Positions 23,614 to 33,315 are shown, counted from the stretch's first letter. The stretch: 46,326 nucleotides of DNA from Hymenobacter crusticola (GCF_002154225.1 NZ_MTSE01000003.1:695750-742075), one strand, 5' to 3'. Numbers and translations: made by a program. Notes: a model not told the origin generated them from the letters alone.

Positions 23614-23639
23614 AAAACGGGGCCACCTAGCCCCGTTTT
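23614..23639 (+). terminator. Terminator of the slyD remnant
   Basis: AAAACGGGGC and GCCCCGTTTT form a 10-bp stem around a 6-base loop, followed by CTGTTTTA. It corresponds base for base in stem and 3' flank to the slyD terminator (TTGTTTTA there), supporting common descent. Confidence 0.8.
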
Positions 23640-24177
23640 CTGTTTTAAATAGTAAGTGAAAAACGGCCCTGCCAACGCCTAAAAATCCGCGCCTTGGCGA
23701 CTGACCACACTCCCTAGGTCAATCAAATGCGGCTGTTGAAAAAGAGCCGAGGCATGTGTGCGTTTAAGAATAAACGCACCAGGGTGCCTGTGCACCAGCT
23801 CACCACGTAGTACCGACTGCCCTGTGTTCACCAGCAACACGCCCTTTCCGCTTCCGTTATCGTTGCAGCTTTAACGTAGCGCGCTCTTTTTCAACTTTAG
23901 CCTTTTCACCGGAAGCAAGCCGTTTAGCCACTAGCGAGCTAGGGTTAACGCTTCTTGCCCAGTGCGTGCAAACTTGCCTCGCACCTCGCTTGCGCCCGAT
24001 TGTCATTATTCGAACGGTGCAGATCCTTGTGTAAAGCGGCTCTTTTGCGCTTTGAAGTGTGGTCATATTGCCTGTTGCTACTGCCACTCACCAGAACCTA
24101 GGTCCGGAAAAAGCGCCGCTGTTTCTTGCACCTCTCCTACCTTCGTGCGGCTAACGCTAGCTTACCCGCCCCGTTCC
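23640..24177. other. Gene-free gap with small hairpins
   Basis: No convincing gene in 538 bases. A perfect 9-bp hairpin (GTGCGTTTA, loop AGAA, TAAACGCAC) lies at 23758-23779, directly followed by a small GGTGC/GCACC hairpin. The frame upstream of the YgjP-like gene is open but Cys-rich and unlike protein. The segment may be residue of rearrangement next to the slyD remnant. Confidence 0.45.
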
Positions 24178-24900
24178 ATGCCTATTTTGCAGGTCGAAGA
24201 CTTAACCATTGAAGTCGTTCGTAAAAACATCCGCTCCTTACGCCTGACCGTGTACGCGCCGGATGGGCGCATACGCGTGGCGGCTCCGACGCGGCTATCC
24301 ACGGCCTCCATCACGCAGTTTGTGTTGGACCGCCAAGCTTGGATTCGCCGGCACCAAGCCAAGTTTGCAGCACGGCCTCAGCCAGCGGCTCTGCGCTACG
24401 AATCGGGCGAAAAGCATTTGTATCAAGGCCGCAGCTACGAGCTGCAAGTTCACTCAACCGCCGGGCGCCCTAGGGTTGAGCTTTGCGAAGCGGAGCAACG
24501 TTTGGGCCTGTACGTGCCGGCGGAAAGCACCGCCGGGCAGCGTCAGCAAGTGCTGGCTACTTGGTATCGGGCGCAATTAAAAGATCAGCTGCCTGCGCTG
24601 GTTGCTAAATGGGAGCCTATCGTTGGGGCGCAGGCAAAGACTTGGGCTATTAAGCAGATGAAAACGCGCTGGGGCACGTGTAATATCCAAGCCAAGCGCA
24701 TTTGGCTTAACCTAGAGCTGATCAAGCAACCACTCCCCTGCCTGGAATACGTGGTAGTACACGAACTAGTGCATTTGCACGAGCGGCTGCACAACGCCCG
24801 TTTTTGGGGCTTTATGGACCAGTTTATGCCCGACTGGCGCCAACACAAAGCGGCGCTCAACCAGGTTATGCTCGTGCCAGCTGGTGGTGATGGTTGTTGA
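24178..24900 (+). CDS. YgjP-type zinc metallopeptidase-like protein
   Basis: A 240-residue protein of the YgjP/WssA-type M48-related family (DUF45). The zinc-binding motif HELVHLHERLH is complete: H195, E196 and H199, with a further conserved H at 205. It is preceded by RWGTCN and LNLELIKQP, typical of the family (MKTRWGTC...IWLNLELI). The N-terminus shows VVRKNIRSLRLTVYAPDGRIRVAAP, also a family feature. ATG 24178 gives the standard start; an upstream open stretch is rejected as non-protein-like. The substrate is unknown. The enzyme is probably cytoplasmic. Convergent with the ACP phosphodiesterase gene after 27 bases. Confidence 0.88.
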   Translation: MPILQVEDLTIEVVRKNIRSLRLTVYAPDGRIRVAAPTRLSTASITQFVLDRQAWIRRHQAKFAARPQPAALRYESGEKHLYQGRSYELQVHSTAGRPRVELCEAEQRLGLYVPAESTAGQRQQVLATWYRAQLKDQLPALVAKWEPIVGAQAKTWAIKQMKTRWGTCNIQAKRIWLNLELIKQPLPCLEYVVVHELVHLHERLHNARFWGFMDQFMPDWRQHKAALNQVMLVPAGGDGC

Positions 24901-24927
24901 GTTTGCCACTTTCCAATTGAGCACGAG

Positions 24928-25542
24928 CTAGCGCGAGGCTAGCTCAACCCCTACTGCCGCCCGCAGCTCCGGCCAGAACTCCCGAAAATCAGCGTCGTAC
25001 GCGGGTAGCTCGGCTAGGAATGCCGCGGCGCCCGTTGCTAGTACGGCGCCATTTGGTGCGCGGCGGCTCAGACCTAGCAAGGCTCGTTCGAAGCCCTCTT
25101 TCTTGGCATAACCCGTCAGCCAATCGTCGCGGCGCATGTACTGAAACATGGATTGCAACTGCTCCGGCAACTCGTGGCGGCGGGCTTGTAATAGGGCGTA
25201 AAGGCGCTGCGCAAAGGCCGGCAATGGCTCATTAGCATCATCATGGTAGCGGGCAAAGTTGCGGGCCAGCAGATGGTCGTAACCGACGTCGGACACCACG
25301 CCGGCCCACTTCCCGAGGCCCGCTTCGCGCAGGCGGGCGGTGGTGCGCCGCACAACGGGGTGCGCGTCCGTAAACGAGTCGATGAGACGGTGCAAACGGA
25401 TGCCGCGCTGCACGGCGGGCGGGTAAGCCAACAGTCCGGCACGGCCCCGCACGGCCTCGGCGGCGAAGTTCCCCACCACGACATCGGCGTACTCGAGGGC
25501 GGCGGGCGAACCAGAGAGCAACAGGTGCGCTAAGAAATTCAT
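24928..25542 (-). CDS. acpH: ACP phosphodiesterase
   Basis: A 204-residue protein from ATG 25542 (MNFLAHLLLS), the usual start of the family; longer frames upstream lack sense. AcpH removes the 4'-phosphopantetheine arm from acyl carrier protein, returning holo-ACP to apo-ACP. Family features visible are the MNFLAH opening, the GNFAAEAVRG segment, the IRLHRLIDSFTDAHPVV block with metal-binding His/Asp of an HD-like fold, and VGYDHLLARNF. It acts in the cytoplasm in fatty-acid metabolism. It is divergent from the PNPOx-like gene; the intervening 107 bases hold both promoters. Confidence 0.87.
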   Translation of the reverse strand: MNFLAHLLLSGSPAALEYADVVVGNFAAEAVRGRAGLLAYPPAVQRGIRLHRLIDSFTDAHPVVRRTTARLREAGLGKWAGVVSDVGYDHLLARNFARYHDDANEPLPAFAQRLYALLQARRHELPEQLQSMFQYMRRDDWLTGYAKKEGFERALLGLSRRAPNGAVLATGAAAFLAELPAYDADFREFWPELRAAVGVELASR

Positions 25543-25649
25543 GGACTCGGAAGGTACGCCGAAAACCCGAAAACAGAACCTTCGGCCGGCTCCACCGTAT
25601 TTCTGTCTACTCTCCCTTACCACTAAAACCCTTACTAGCACCTACCACT

Positions 25650-26159
25650 ATGGCAGAGCAAGTCGCCCAAAGTAACGATGTTACCAAGCTGATTGATAGA
25701 ATCAAAGACATCAAAATTGCCATGCTGACCACGGCCGAAACCAACGGCCAGTTGCATAGCCGCCCGATGTACACCCACAAGCCCGAAGAAGACGGCACCC
25801 TGTGGTTCTTCACCGAGCGTGATTCCGCTAAAATCGACGAAGTACAGCAGGAACGGCACGTGAACCTAGGTTATTCTAGCCCCAGCGACAACCTGTACGT
25901 GTCAATTTCGGGCACGGCCACTGTTGTCAACGACCGCACAAAAATCAAAGACCTATGGAGTGAGAGCCTACGCTCTTGGTTTCCTAAGGGCTCCGATGAC
26001 CCCAATATCTCGCTGCTCAAAATTGACATCGAGCGCGGCGAAGTATGGGACCAGCCTAGCAACGTACTAGTAAATGCCTTCGGCTACGTGAAAGCGGTAG
26101 CCACCGGCGAGCGGTACCAGCCCACCGGCGACGAACACGTGCAAGTGACACCTAAATAA
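25650..26159 (+). CDS. Pyridoxamine 5'-phosphate oxidase-like general stress protein
   Basis: A 169-residue split-barrel flavin-binding protein of the general stress protein 26 type. Visible features are the helix KLIDRIKDIKIAMLTT, the strand NGQLHSRPM, GTLWFFTERDSAKIDEV, VNLGYSSPSDNLYVSISG and a C-terminal ERGEVWD. Proteins of this group bind FMN or FAD, and their physiological substrate is usually unclear. It is cytoplasmic. A TATTTCTG sequence about 50 bases upstream resembles a -7 box with one mismatch. A clear terminator follows the stop, so the gene is monocistronic. Confidence 0.88.
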   Translation: MAEQVAQSNDVTKLIDRIKDIKIAMLTTAETNGQLHSRPMYTHKPEEDGTLWFFTERDSAKIDEVQQERHVNLGYSSPSDNLYVSISGTATVVNDRTKIKDLWSESLRSWFPKGSDDPNISLLKIDIERGEVWDQPSNVLVNAFGYVKAVATGERYQPTGDEHVQVTPK

Positions 26160-26177
26160 GGTTGTTGCACTTGAGCT

Positions 26178-26210
26178 AAAAAGGGCGGGAAGCAATTCCG
26201 GCCCTTTTTT
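26178..26210 (+). terminator. Rho-independent terminator
   Basis: AAAAAGGGC pairs with GCCCTTTTT, extended inward by GGAA/TTCC after one mismatch. It lies 18 bases after the stop of the stress-protein gene and ends in a T-run. Confidence 0.85.
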
Positions 26211-26221
26211 GTTGCTAGCTA

Positions 26222-26321
26222 CAGCGCGAAACTCTTGCTTCGCGTATCGCTGAGCGACTCGCCTAGGTAGTACCCGACGATTATAGTTCAACGAGGCGCA
26301 AAGCAGGAGCTTCGCGCTCCA
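26222..26321. repeat. REP-like imperfect palindrome (GCGCGAA...TTCGCG family)
   Basis: The segment opens with GCGCGAA, a short loop and GCTTCGCG, then ATCGCTGAGCGAC. Toward its end it shows CGAGGCGC, then GGAGCTTCGCGCTCC, the last a perfect small hairpin. The two halves are loosely inverted copies. It resembles a second intergenic repeat family, distinct from the TGTAGAGACGC and GTCATGTCGAC types. Confidence 0.5.
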
Positions 26322-26343
26322 CCTCTTTCTTTAGCGTATTCTC

Positions 26344-27051
26344 TTGCATACCACACTTTCCATTTTCGGCCTTAAACCGGGTCAGAAACGCTGGGGCCTA
26401 GCCCAGATGGGCACTTCGCAGCAACCGTTGCGCCGGGTACCAGAGCTAGGTTTCTTTAAGCTGCTCGGCAGCGGCGCCGACAATGGCTTTGGCCTGCGCC
26501 CTAACTTGCTCCGCTACGGCATGATGGCTGTTTGGGAATCGGAGGCCGCGGCAGCAGCGTTTTTCAGTGCGCATTCGCTGTGGCAAGAGTACCAGCAGCG
26601 CAGCACCGAAATCTGGACGGCCGACCTAGCCCCGCTAAAGTCGCACGGCCTGTGGGACGGCGTTAACCCATTCAACTATAAACCAGACCTTTCCGATGCT
26701 GACGGCCCAGTGGCGGTGCTCACGCGAGCTTCCATCCGCTTGCGCAAGACCCCTAGGTTCTGGAAGTACGTGGCCCCCACTAGCGCCGCCGTGGCGCACG
26801 CGCCGGGTGTGCTGGCTTCCATCGGGCTCGGCGAACTGCCCATCATCCGGCAGGCGACGTTCAGCATTTGGGAATCGGCGCAGGCGATGCAGCAGTATGC
26901 TTACCGCGGCGAGCTGCACCGCGAAGTCATTCAGCGCACTCGGCAGGAAGGCTGGTACAGTGAGGAGCTATTTGCGCGGTTTCGGGTGGTAAAGAGCGAA
27001 GGTACTTGGGACGGCAAAAATCCACTGCAAGCCCTGACGCTAGCAAGCTAA
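26344..27051 (+). CDS. CrtA-like spheroidene monooxygenase family protein
   Basis: A 235-residue protein related to the CrtA family of carotenoid monooxygenases (haem enzymes that add keto groups to acyclic carotenoids in purple bacteria). Shared blocks are LGFFKLLGSG near residue 40, NLLRYGMMAVWESEAAAAAFF, LTRASIRLRKTPRFWKYV, the diagnostic IGLGELPIIRQATFSIWES, and the closing GWYSEELFARFRVVKSEGTWDG. The start is TTG at 26344, directly before HTTLSIFGLK. No carotenoid genes are nearby, so the substrate in this organism is unknown; many Bacteroidetes carry orphan copies. It is monocistronic between a repeat and leuS. Confidence 0.8.
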   Translation: MHTTLSIFGLKPGQKRWGLAQMGTSQQPLRRVPELGFFKLLGSGADNGFGLRPNLLRYGMMAVWESEAAAAAFFSAHSLWQEYQQRSTEIWTADLAPLKSHGLWDGVNPFNYKPDLSDADGPVAVLTRASIRLRKTPRFWKYVAPTSAAVAHAPGVLASIGLGELPIIRQATFSIWESAQAMQQYAYRGELHREVIQRTRQEGWYSEELFARFRVVKSEGTWDGKNPLQALTLAS

Positions 27052-27202
27052 GAACGAAGACTAGTTCCTTTCCTTAAATAAGGGAGCTGGTCGTTTCGGC
27101 CTTTTGGGCTTGACAAGAAGCACCTGATTTTACTAATCGACAGTCCTTCCCAGCATTTCTGTAATTTCGTCCGTTCAAAAAGTCGCACTATCCCCATTGC
27201 TT

Positions 27203-29986
27203 ATGCCCGGTTATCGTCCCGAGGAAATTGAGAAAAAGTGGCAAGCCCACTGGAAAGAGCATAATACCTTTAAAGCTGACAACCAGTCGGGTAAGCCCAA
27301 GTATTACGTACTCGACATGTTCCCCTACCCATCGGGCGCGGGGCTGCACGTGGGTCACCCGCTCGGCTACATTGCCTCCGATATTGTGTCGCGCTACAAG
27401 CGCCTACAAGGCTATCACGTGCTGCATCCCATGGGTTTCGACTCGTTTGGCCTCCCCGCTGAGCAGTACGCCATCCAGACGGGCCAGCACCCGGCCCTCA
27501 CCACGGAGAAGAACATTGACACCTATATCAAACAGTTGAACAGCCTAGGTTTCAGCTACGACTGGAGCCGGGAAGTTCGCACCTCCGACCCTGCCTACTA
27601 TAAATGGACGCAGTGGATTTTCCTGAAGCTATTCAACGCGTGGTACAATCTCGACACCGACCGCGCCGAGCCCATCGAAACGCTTATCGCCCAGTTTGAG
27701 CAAAGCGGCAATGCCGGTGTGCGTGCTGCTGGTGATGACGAAGAGCGGCCTAGCTTCACGGCTGAGGAGTGGAAAGCCAAATCGGAGCCGGAGCAAATGG
27801 CGACGCTGCTTGCTTATCGTTTAGCTTATCAGTCAGATACTTACGTTAACTGGTGCGCAGCCCTAGGTACGGTACTCTCCAATGACGAAGTGAAAGACGG
27901 CGTGTCGGAGCGCGGAGGGTTCCCCGTGGAACGTCGGTTGATGCCGCAGTGGAACTTGCGCATCACTGCCTACGCCGACCGCTTGCTCACGGGCCTCGAC
28001 ACCATCGATTGGCCCGAGGCGGTTAAGGAAATGCAACGTAACTGGATCGGCCGCTCGGTGGGCGCCGAAGTGGTGTTCCCGCTGCAAAACGATGCCAGCC
28101 AAAATATTAAGGTGTACACCACCCGCGTCGACACCATTTACGGAGCGACGTTTATGGTGCTGGCGCCGGAGCACGAACTGGTCGAGCAGCTCACCACACC
28201 GGAGCAGCGCGAAGCTGTGGAATCCTACATTGCGCAGAGCAAGCACCGCTCGGAGCGCGACCGGATGGCCGACGTGAAAACCGTATCGGGCGTGTTTACG
28301 GGCAGCTACTGCCTCAACCCGCTTACTAACGAACCCGTGCCGATCTGGCTGGCCGACTACGTATTGGCGGGCTACGGCACCGGCGCCGTGATGGCCGTGC
28401 CTAGCGGCGACCAGCGCGACTGGAACTTCGCCAAGCACTTCGGCTTGCCGATCATCCAGGTGCTCGACGCCCAAAAGGATATCGAAAAAGAAGCCGACCC
28501 TACTAAGGAAGGCCGCTTTATCAACTCGGGTATCATCGATGGGCTAGGCTACAAGGAAGCTACCACCAAGCTGATTGGCTGGCTCGAAGAGCGCGGCCTA
28601 GGTAAAGGTAAGGTGAACTTCCGTGTGCGCGACGCCATCTTTGGGCGCCAGCGCTACTGGGGCGAGCCTATTCCGATTTATTACAAAGACGGCACCGCCT
28701 ATGGCTTGCCCGAATCGGAACTGCCGCTGGTGTTGCCCGAAATCGATGAGTACAAGCCCACCGAAACTGGCGAGCCGCCTCTGGGGCGCGCGCAAGATTG
28801 GAAGTACGAGGGCAAGTATGAATATGAGCTAAGCACCATGCCCGGCTGGGCGGGCTCGTCGTGGTACTACCTGCGCTATATGGACCCGCATAACCAAGAG
28901 CGGTTTGTGGGCCAAGAAGCCGAGGAGTACTGGAAGACCGTAGACCTCTACATGGGCGGCGCCGAGCACGCCACGGGTCACTTGTTGTACTCCCGCTTTT
29001 GGTACCTGTTCCTGAAAGACCTAGGTCTGGTGAGTGGCCACGAGCCATTCCAGAAGCTGATTAATCAGGGAATGATCCTAGGTCGGTCGAACTTTGTGTA
29101 TCGTATCAACGGCACCAATCAATTTGTGACGCTGAGCAAAAAAGGTCAGTATGACACTACGCCGCTTCACGTTGATGTCAGCATCGTAGATAATGATGTG
29201 CTCGATCAAGAAGCTTTTCGCAAGTGGCGTCCTGATTACACAAACGCTGAATTCGTCATGGAAGACAACGGCACGTACGTTTGCGGCACCGAAGTCGAGA
29301 AGATGTCGAAGAACAAGTTCAACGTCGTTAACCCTGACGTTCTAGTTGGTCAATACGGCGCCGACGCGCTGCGCCTCTACGAAATGTTCCTAGGTCCACT
29401 GGAGCAGTTCAAGCCCTGGAATACCAGCGGTATGAGCGGCGTGTCGGGTTTCTTGAAGAAGCTCTGGCGTCTCTTCCACCCCGAAGACGGCAACCTAGCC
29501 GTAACCGACGAAGCACCCGCTCCTGCCGAGCTAAAGGCCTTGCACAAAGCCATCCGCAAGGCCGCCGAAGACATTGATAAGTTCTCGTTTAACACGTCGG
29601 TCAGCACGTTCATGATCTGCGTGAACGAGCTAACAGCCCTGAACTGCCACAAGCGCGCCATCCTGGAGCCCCTCACGGTGGTCGTGTCGCCCTACGCCCC
29701 GCACTTGGCCGAAGAGCTTTGGGCTGAGCTAGGTCACGCACCGGGCAGCATCAGCGAAGCTAGCTTCCCCGAGTTCAAGGAGGAATACTTGGAAGAAGCC
29801 ACGGTGGAATACCCGATTGCCTTCAACGGCAAGATGCGCGGGAAGATGACCTTCGCGGCTAATGCTCCTACGAGCGAAATTGAGAAGGAAGTACTTGCCT
29901 CTGAAGTATTTGAGAAGTTTGGCGAAGGCAAGACGCCGAAGAAAGTGATTGTAGTACCCGGCCGTATGGTGAACGTGGTGCTGTAG
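27203..29986 (+). CDS. leuS: Leucine-tRNA ligase
   Basis: A 927-residue class I aminoacyl-tRNA synthetase that charges tRNA-Leu with leucine in the cytoplasm. The HIGH motif is HVGH at 49-52 in [16 protein letters not shown]. The CP1 editing domain carries [11 protein letters not shown] and [21 protein letters not shown] at 700-704 is the KMSKS-type loop. The C-terminal anticodon-binding helices and the final [11 protein letters not shown] are typical. ATG 27203 gives the standard [13 protein letters not shown] start. Leu-Gly pairs throughout are written CTA-GGT or CTA-GGC far more often than expected. A strong hairpin follows the stop. Confidence 0.97.
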   Translation: MPGYRPEEIEKKWQAHWKEHNTFKADNQSGKPKYYVLDMFPYPSGAGLHVGHPLGYIASDIVSRYKRLQGYHVLHPMGFDSFGLPAEQYAIQTGQHPALTTEKNIDTYIKQLNSLGFSYDWSREVRTSDPAYYKWTQWIFLKLFNAWYNLDTDRAEPIETLIAQFEQSGNAGVRAAGDDEERPSFTAEEWKAKSEPEQMATLLAYRLAYQSDTYVNWCAALGTVLSNDEVKDGVSERGGFPVERRLMPQWNLRITAYADRLLTGLDTIDWPEAVKEMQRNWIGRSVGAEVVFPLQNDASQNIKVYTTRVDTIYGATFMVLAPEHELVEQLTTPEQREAVESYIAQSKHRSERDRMADVKTVSGVFTGSYCLNPLTNEPVPIWLADYVLAGYGTGAVMAVPSGDQRDWNFAKHFGLPIIQVLDAQKDIEKEADPTKEGRFINSGIIDGLGYKEATTKLIGWLEERGLGKGKVNFRVRDAIFGRQRYWGEPIPIYYKDGTAYGLPESELPLVLPEIDEYKPTETGEPPLGRAQDWKYEGKYEYELSTMPGWAGSSWYYLRYMDPHNQERFVGQEAEEYWKTVDLYMGGAEHATGHLLYSRFWYLFLKDLGLVSGHEPFQKLINQGMILGRSNFVYRINGTNQFVTLSKKGQYDTTPLHVDVSIVDNDVLDQEAFRKWRPDYTNAEFVMEDNGTYVCGTEVEKMSKNKFNVVNPDVLVGQYGADALRLYEMFLGPLEQFKPWNTSGMSGVSGFLKKLWRLFHPEDGNLAVTDEAPAPAELKALHKAIRKAAEDIDKFSFNTSVSTFMICVNELTALNCHKRAILEPLTVVVSPYAPHLAEELWAELGHAPGSISEASFPEFKEEYLEEATVEYPIAFNGKMRGKMTFAANAPTSEIEKEVLASEVFEKFGEGKTPKKVIVVPGRMVNVVL

Positions 29987-30002
29987 TCTGAATTAACTTT
30001 TC

Positions 30003-30057
30003 AAAAGCTCGGCTATTCCGTTCCATCTTAGCCAGGAACGGGCTAGCTGAGCTTTTT
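30003..30057 (+). terminator. Terminator of leuS
   Basis: AAAAGCTC pairs with GAGCTTTTT, with a second stem CCGTTCC/GGAACGG inside and GCTA/TAGC between. It starts 17 bases after the leuS stop and ends in a T-run. Confidence 0.85.
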
Positions 30058-30125
30058 GATTTTAAGTGACTTGATGCCGTCCGTTGGGTCAACAAGGCGT
30101 TTCTATTTTCTTTACTCTACCTAGG

Positions 30126-31208
30126 ATGTCCTCTTCTTCCCGGCAGACTGCCTTACCCTATCGGCCGGAGCTTGATTCATTTCGCGCAGTTGCCGTTTTA
30201 TTAGTCATTGCGCAACATTGGCAACCTAGCCTCACGGGCCGACTAGATACGGGCGCCATCGGTGTTACCGGCTTTTTTGTCCTTAGTGGCTTTCTTATTA
30301 CTACTATTTTGAGGCACGCACGGCTAACTAGCACGTTCTCAACAGGTATTAAGACCTTTTACCTTCGGCGTACCTTCCGCATCTTTCCCGCCTATTACGC
30401 CGCCGTTCTTATTGCTTGGCTGCTCAACTTGAGCTATGTACGCAGCAAATTACCTTGGTTCTTGCTGCAAGCAACCAACTTCCTGGTTTTTCGGGAACAG
30501 GCGTGGGGAGAAGGAACCGGCCATTTTTGGACCCTAGCTGTTGAAGAACAGTTCTATCTGATATGGCCGCTCCTGATCATGCTGATGCCACCACGGTACC
30601 TCGCGTGGCTGTTAAGCGGGCTAGTAGTGCTAGGTCCTCTGGGCCGCTGGTTGCTGGTGTATATGAGTGGTACTTCCTACGCGCTAGTGCTCCTTCCCGC
30701 CTCTTTGGACTTATTTGCCGTGGGCGCTTTGCTGAGCCTTGTTGTTCAATCCTTCCGCTCTTCCGGGCCTTACCTTTTGGTTATCAGCAGCATACTTTTT
30801 CTACTGTATGTTACGCTCGCCTTTTCGACTTTTTATCTCTCCACAGTTGCTTTCGGTCCGAGTTTGCTGGCCCTAAGCGCAGCCGCTTTGCTAGGCGCCT
30901 TGCTAGGTTTGCAAAACACGCTGCTGCGAAAATTCGCCACCTTCCCCCCGCTAGTATTCCTAGGGCGCATTAGCTATTCCGTGTATCTGTACCATCTCTT
31001 CATGCCAGTCGTATTGCACCGCGCACTGCATCAGATAGGCTTGCGGATAACCAATGGCACCCAATACGCGCGCATCATGGCTTGGGAAAATTCGTTTGCG
31101 GCCCTGGCAACTATGTTTCTGCTCTTGTTGGTGGTGTCTGGCCTCTCTTGGAAGCTGCTGGAGCAGCCACTGCGCAACCTAGGCCGACGCTTATCCGCGG
31201 CAGTGTAG
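30126..31208 (+). CDS. Acyltransferase 3 (OafA/YrhL-type) membrane protein
   Basis: A 360-residue integral membrane protein of the acyltransferase 3 family. From ATG 30126 it opens with YRPELDSFRAVAVLLVIAQHW, where RAxAVLLVxxxH is the family signature with the catalytic His. FVLSGFLIT and an R-x-x-FRIFPAYY block follow, then about eight further hydrophobic helices. The LAVEEQFYLIWPLL motif is present. These enzymes move acyl groups onto sugars of lipopolysaccharide, peptidoglycan or exopolysaccharide at the inner membrane. The substrate cannot be told from sequence. No glycan genes adjoin. Convergent with the GH42 gene 22 bases later. Confidence 0.9.
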   Translation: MSSSSRQTALPYRPELDSFRAVAVLLVIAQHWQPSLTGRLDTGAIGVTGFFVLSGFLITTILRHARLTSTFSTGIKTFYLRRTFRIFPAYYAAVLIAWLLNLSYVRSKLPWFLLQATNFLVFREQAWGEGTGHFWTLAVEEQFYLIWPLLIMLMPPRYLAWLLSGLVVLGPLGRWLLVYMSGTSYALVLLPASLDLFAVGALLSLVVQSFRSSGPYLLVISSILFLLYVTLAFSTFYLSTVAFGPSLLALSAAALLGALLGLQNTLLRKFATFPPLVFLGRISYSVYLYHLFMPVVLHRALHQIGLRITNGTQYARIMAWENSFAALATMFLLLLVVSGLSWKLLEQPLRNLGRRLSAAV

Positions 31209-31230
31209 CGCTAAACCTCTAACGACAAGG

Positions 31231-33315
31231 TTATTCCATCCAAACCGTAACCCCAGGGCTAGGCAACACTTTCTCGCCCACCAGAATCCGGCTAGTTGCG
31301 GGCAACGGCAGCGTGTACGGCTTGGAAGAATAATTGACTGCCACCCAAAAGCCGTCACGGTATTCTACGTTAACACCGGCGGGGTAGTCAGTCGTCTGAA
31401 TGCCAACACGTTGATATACTTGTTGCAGCACCGCTTTCTCTAGCTCCCCGCTGTCGGTATCGACCCCGATGTAGGTGACGGTACCTTTCCCTTGCTTGGT
31501 TTGTGAAACGGCAGCGCTACCCTTGTAAAACTGATTCGTGTAGGTGGCGAGTACCTGCGTGCCGGGGCTAGGGCGGAGCACGTCGCCCCAGTTATTCCAT
31601 TGGTAGGAAGTACCGGCGAAGGAAACTTGGCCTTCGGTGTCGGGCATCATTAGGTCAAAGAACTCCACTTCACCCCCGATTAGCTTATAAATCGGCTCCG
31701 CCCACCTAGCTTGCCACAGGTGGCCGTTCTTGTCCTTTTGCCCCGTGCGGCAGCTCAACACCACCTGACCACCGTTGTCGGCGAATTGCTGAATCTTGGC
31801 TATCAGCACGTTGTCAACCAGTTGATAAGCAGGCACTATCAAGACCTTGTAGGCCGACCAATCCGATTGCTCCGTTACAAAGTCAACGGGCGCCCCCAGG
31901 GATTTTACCACCTTGAAGTACTTCGTGACGTGGTCGTAGGGCTGCCACTGCGAAGTTTGCCGTTGAATATTCTGGTCCCAGAGGTTCTCTATGCTCATCA
32001 GCACGGCCGTGCGGCGGTTGGTATAGCTAGCGGGCGGCGTTTGGTTTGGTTTGTAGAGTTTGCGCAGCTCTTTCACCTCGCTGATGTACTGGGAAAACTC
32101 CAGCCCACCGCGCGTAGGCGTCACGCCGTCGGTATTCACAATGCCGTAGTGGTACAGTTCCGAGCCGTAGAGAGGCTGCCGGAAACGGTAGGTGCAGTTC
32201 AGGGCTGTGCCGCCCATAAAGGTGTGCCAGAGCCACATACGCACCGCGCCCGGCTCTGGCTGCGGGTTGATGCTGCCCCAGTTTACCTGGCCCGGCTGCA
32301 ACTCCATCACGCCGTACACGCCGCGCACCATCCGGTAGTAATCGTTCATAAACGCCAGCGTGGCCATCGAGCCCACCCGAAAGCCCTTGTCGCCTAGCAT
32401 CTCGCCAGTACCGTGCACCGGATAGTTCGTGTAGCACGTAAAGTCCAGATTTTTCGTGCGTTGCGGATCGTAGTCGGGGTCGTTGCGGAGGCTGGTGTAG
32501 TTGGTCATGATCCACTGTTCCTTCCCGATGTACTTGCGCAGAGTTTGGGCCTGAAAGTCGAGGAAGGCCGCCAGTTGATCAGCCGAGAAGCGCCGCGAAT
32601 CGAGCACAGCGTGCGGGCTAGGTCCGTACTGTAGCCGCGGATTCGGAATGCTGATTTGGTCGAAGTCGTTGTAGACCATGCTCCAGAACTTCGTGCCCCA
32701 CGCCTCATTTAAGGCGCCGATGCTGCCGTATTTTTTCTGAAGCCACCCCCGAAATTTCTTCTGAGAGGCTGGGCTAAAGTCCACGGAACGAGCAGGTTCG
32801 TTATCGAGCTGCCAGCCCATCACGCGGGCATCCTGACCGTAGCGCTTGCCCAGCGCTGCCACGATTTGGGCGGTATATTTCCAGTACACGTCGCTGGAAG
32901 TCGAGTAGTTGTCGCGGGAGCCGTGGAAGGCCGTCTGCCCTTCGCTGTTGCGGATAAAAATCCCGGGGTGCTTCTGCGTAAGCCACGCGGGCGGCGTAGA
33001 TGTCGGCGTGCACATAATGACCTTCAGCTTGTACTTACCCGCTAGGTCCACCACCTTATCTAACCACCGAAAGTCATAGTTACCCTTACGAGGTTCCATA
33101 AACACCCAGGCAAACTCGCCCACGTGGATGTACTCGAAACCTAGGTCGGCAATCTTTTTGATGTCCCGTTCCCACTGGCTTTCATCCCAATGCTCGGGGT
33201 AGTAATACACCCCGATCTGCGTCAGCAGCTCCTTCGGAAAAAACCGCTGTGGCGACTGAGAGAAACCTAGCAGTGAAACACAACAAAGCCACAGCACGAG
33301 TATGCTTTTTTTCAT
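31231..33315 (-). CDS. GH42 beta-galactosidase, exported
   Basis: A 694-residue glycoside hydrolase family 42 enzyme. A signal peptide (residues 1-19, ending GFSQ) directs export. The TIM-barrel begins IGVYYYPEHWDESQWERDI. The acid/base Glu is E173 in WQLDNEPA; the nucleophile Glu is E338 in GVMELQPGQVNWG. A flavodoxin-like trimerisation domain follows, about residues 430-620, and a short C-terminal beta domain closes the protein. It hydrolyses terminal beta-galactosides in the periplasm or outside. Plausible substrates are plant galactans. It stands alone, with no SusC/SusD pair or regulator nearby, which is unusual for a Bacteroidetes polysaccharide enzyme. Confidence 0.93.
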   Translation of the reverse strand: MKKSILVLWLCCVSLLGFSQSPQRFFPKELLTQIGVYYYPEHWDESQWERDIKKIADLGFEYIHVGEFAWVFMEPRKGNYDFRWLDKVVDLAGKYKLKVIMCTPTSTPPAWLTQKHPGIFIRNSEGQTAFHGSRDNYSTSSDVYWKYTAQIVAALGKRYGQDARVMGWQLDNEPARSVDFSPASQKKFRGWLQKKYGSIGALNEAWGTKFWSMVYNDFDQISIPNPRLQYGPSPHAVLDSRRFSADQLAAFLDFQAQTLRKYIGKEQWIMTNYTSLRNDPDYDPQRTKNLDFTCYTNYPVHGTGEMLGDKGFRVGSMATLAFMNDYYRMVRGVYGVMELQPGQVNWGSINPQPEPGAVRMWLWHTFMGGTALNCTYRFRQPLYGSELYHYGIVNTDGVTPTRGGLEFSQYISEVKELRKLYKPNQTPPASYTNRRTAVLMSIENLWDQNIQRQTSQWQPYDHVTKYFKVVKSLGAPVDFVTEQSDWSAYKVLIVPAYQLVDNVLIAKIQQFADNGGQVVLSCRTGQKDKNGHLWQARWAEPIYKLIGGEVEFFDLMMPDTEGQVSFAGTSYQWNNWGDVLRPSPGTQVLATYTNQFYKGSAAVSQTKQGKGTVTYIGVDTDSGELEKAVLQQVYQRVGIQTTDYPAGVNVEYRDGFWVAVNYSSKPYTLPLPATSRILVGEKVLPSPGVTVWME

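Noticed and set aside
23758..23779. Perfect 9-bp hairpin with AGAA loop as a possible terminator or RNA
   Set aside because: No T-run and no gene ends nearby; with one copy I cannot argue for a functional RNA.
23857..24087. Minus-strand frame in the gap before the YgjP-like gene
   Set aside because: No motif or start context; basic low-complexity sequence fits non-coding DNA.
23962..24177. N-terminal extension of the YgjP-like protein
   Set aside because: The 72 extra codons are Cys/Ser-rich and unlike protein; the family start MPILQVEDL at 24178 is complete.
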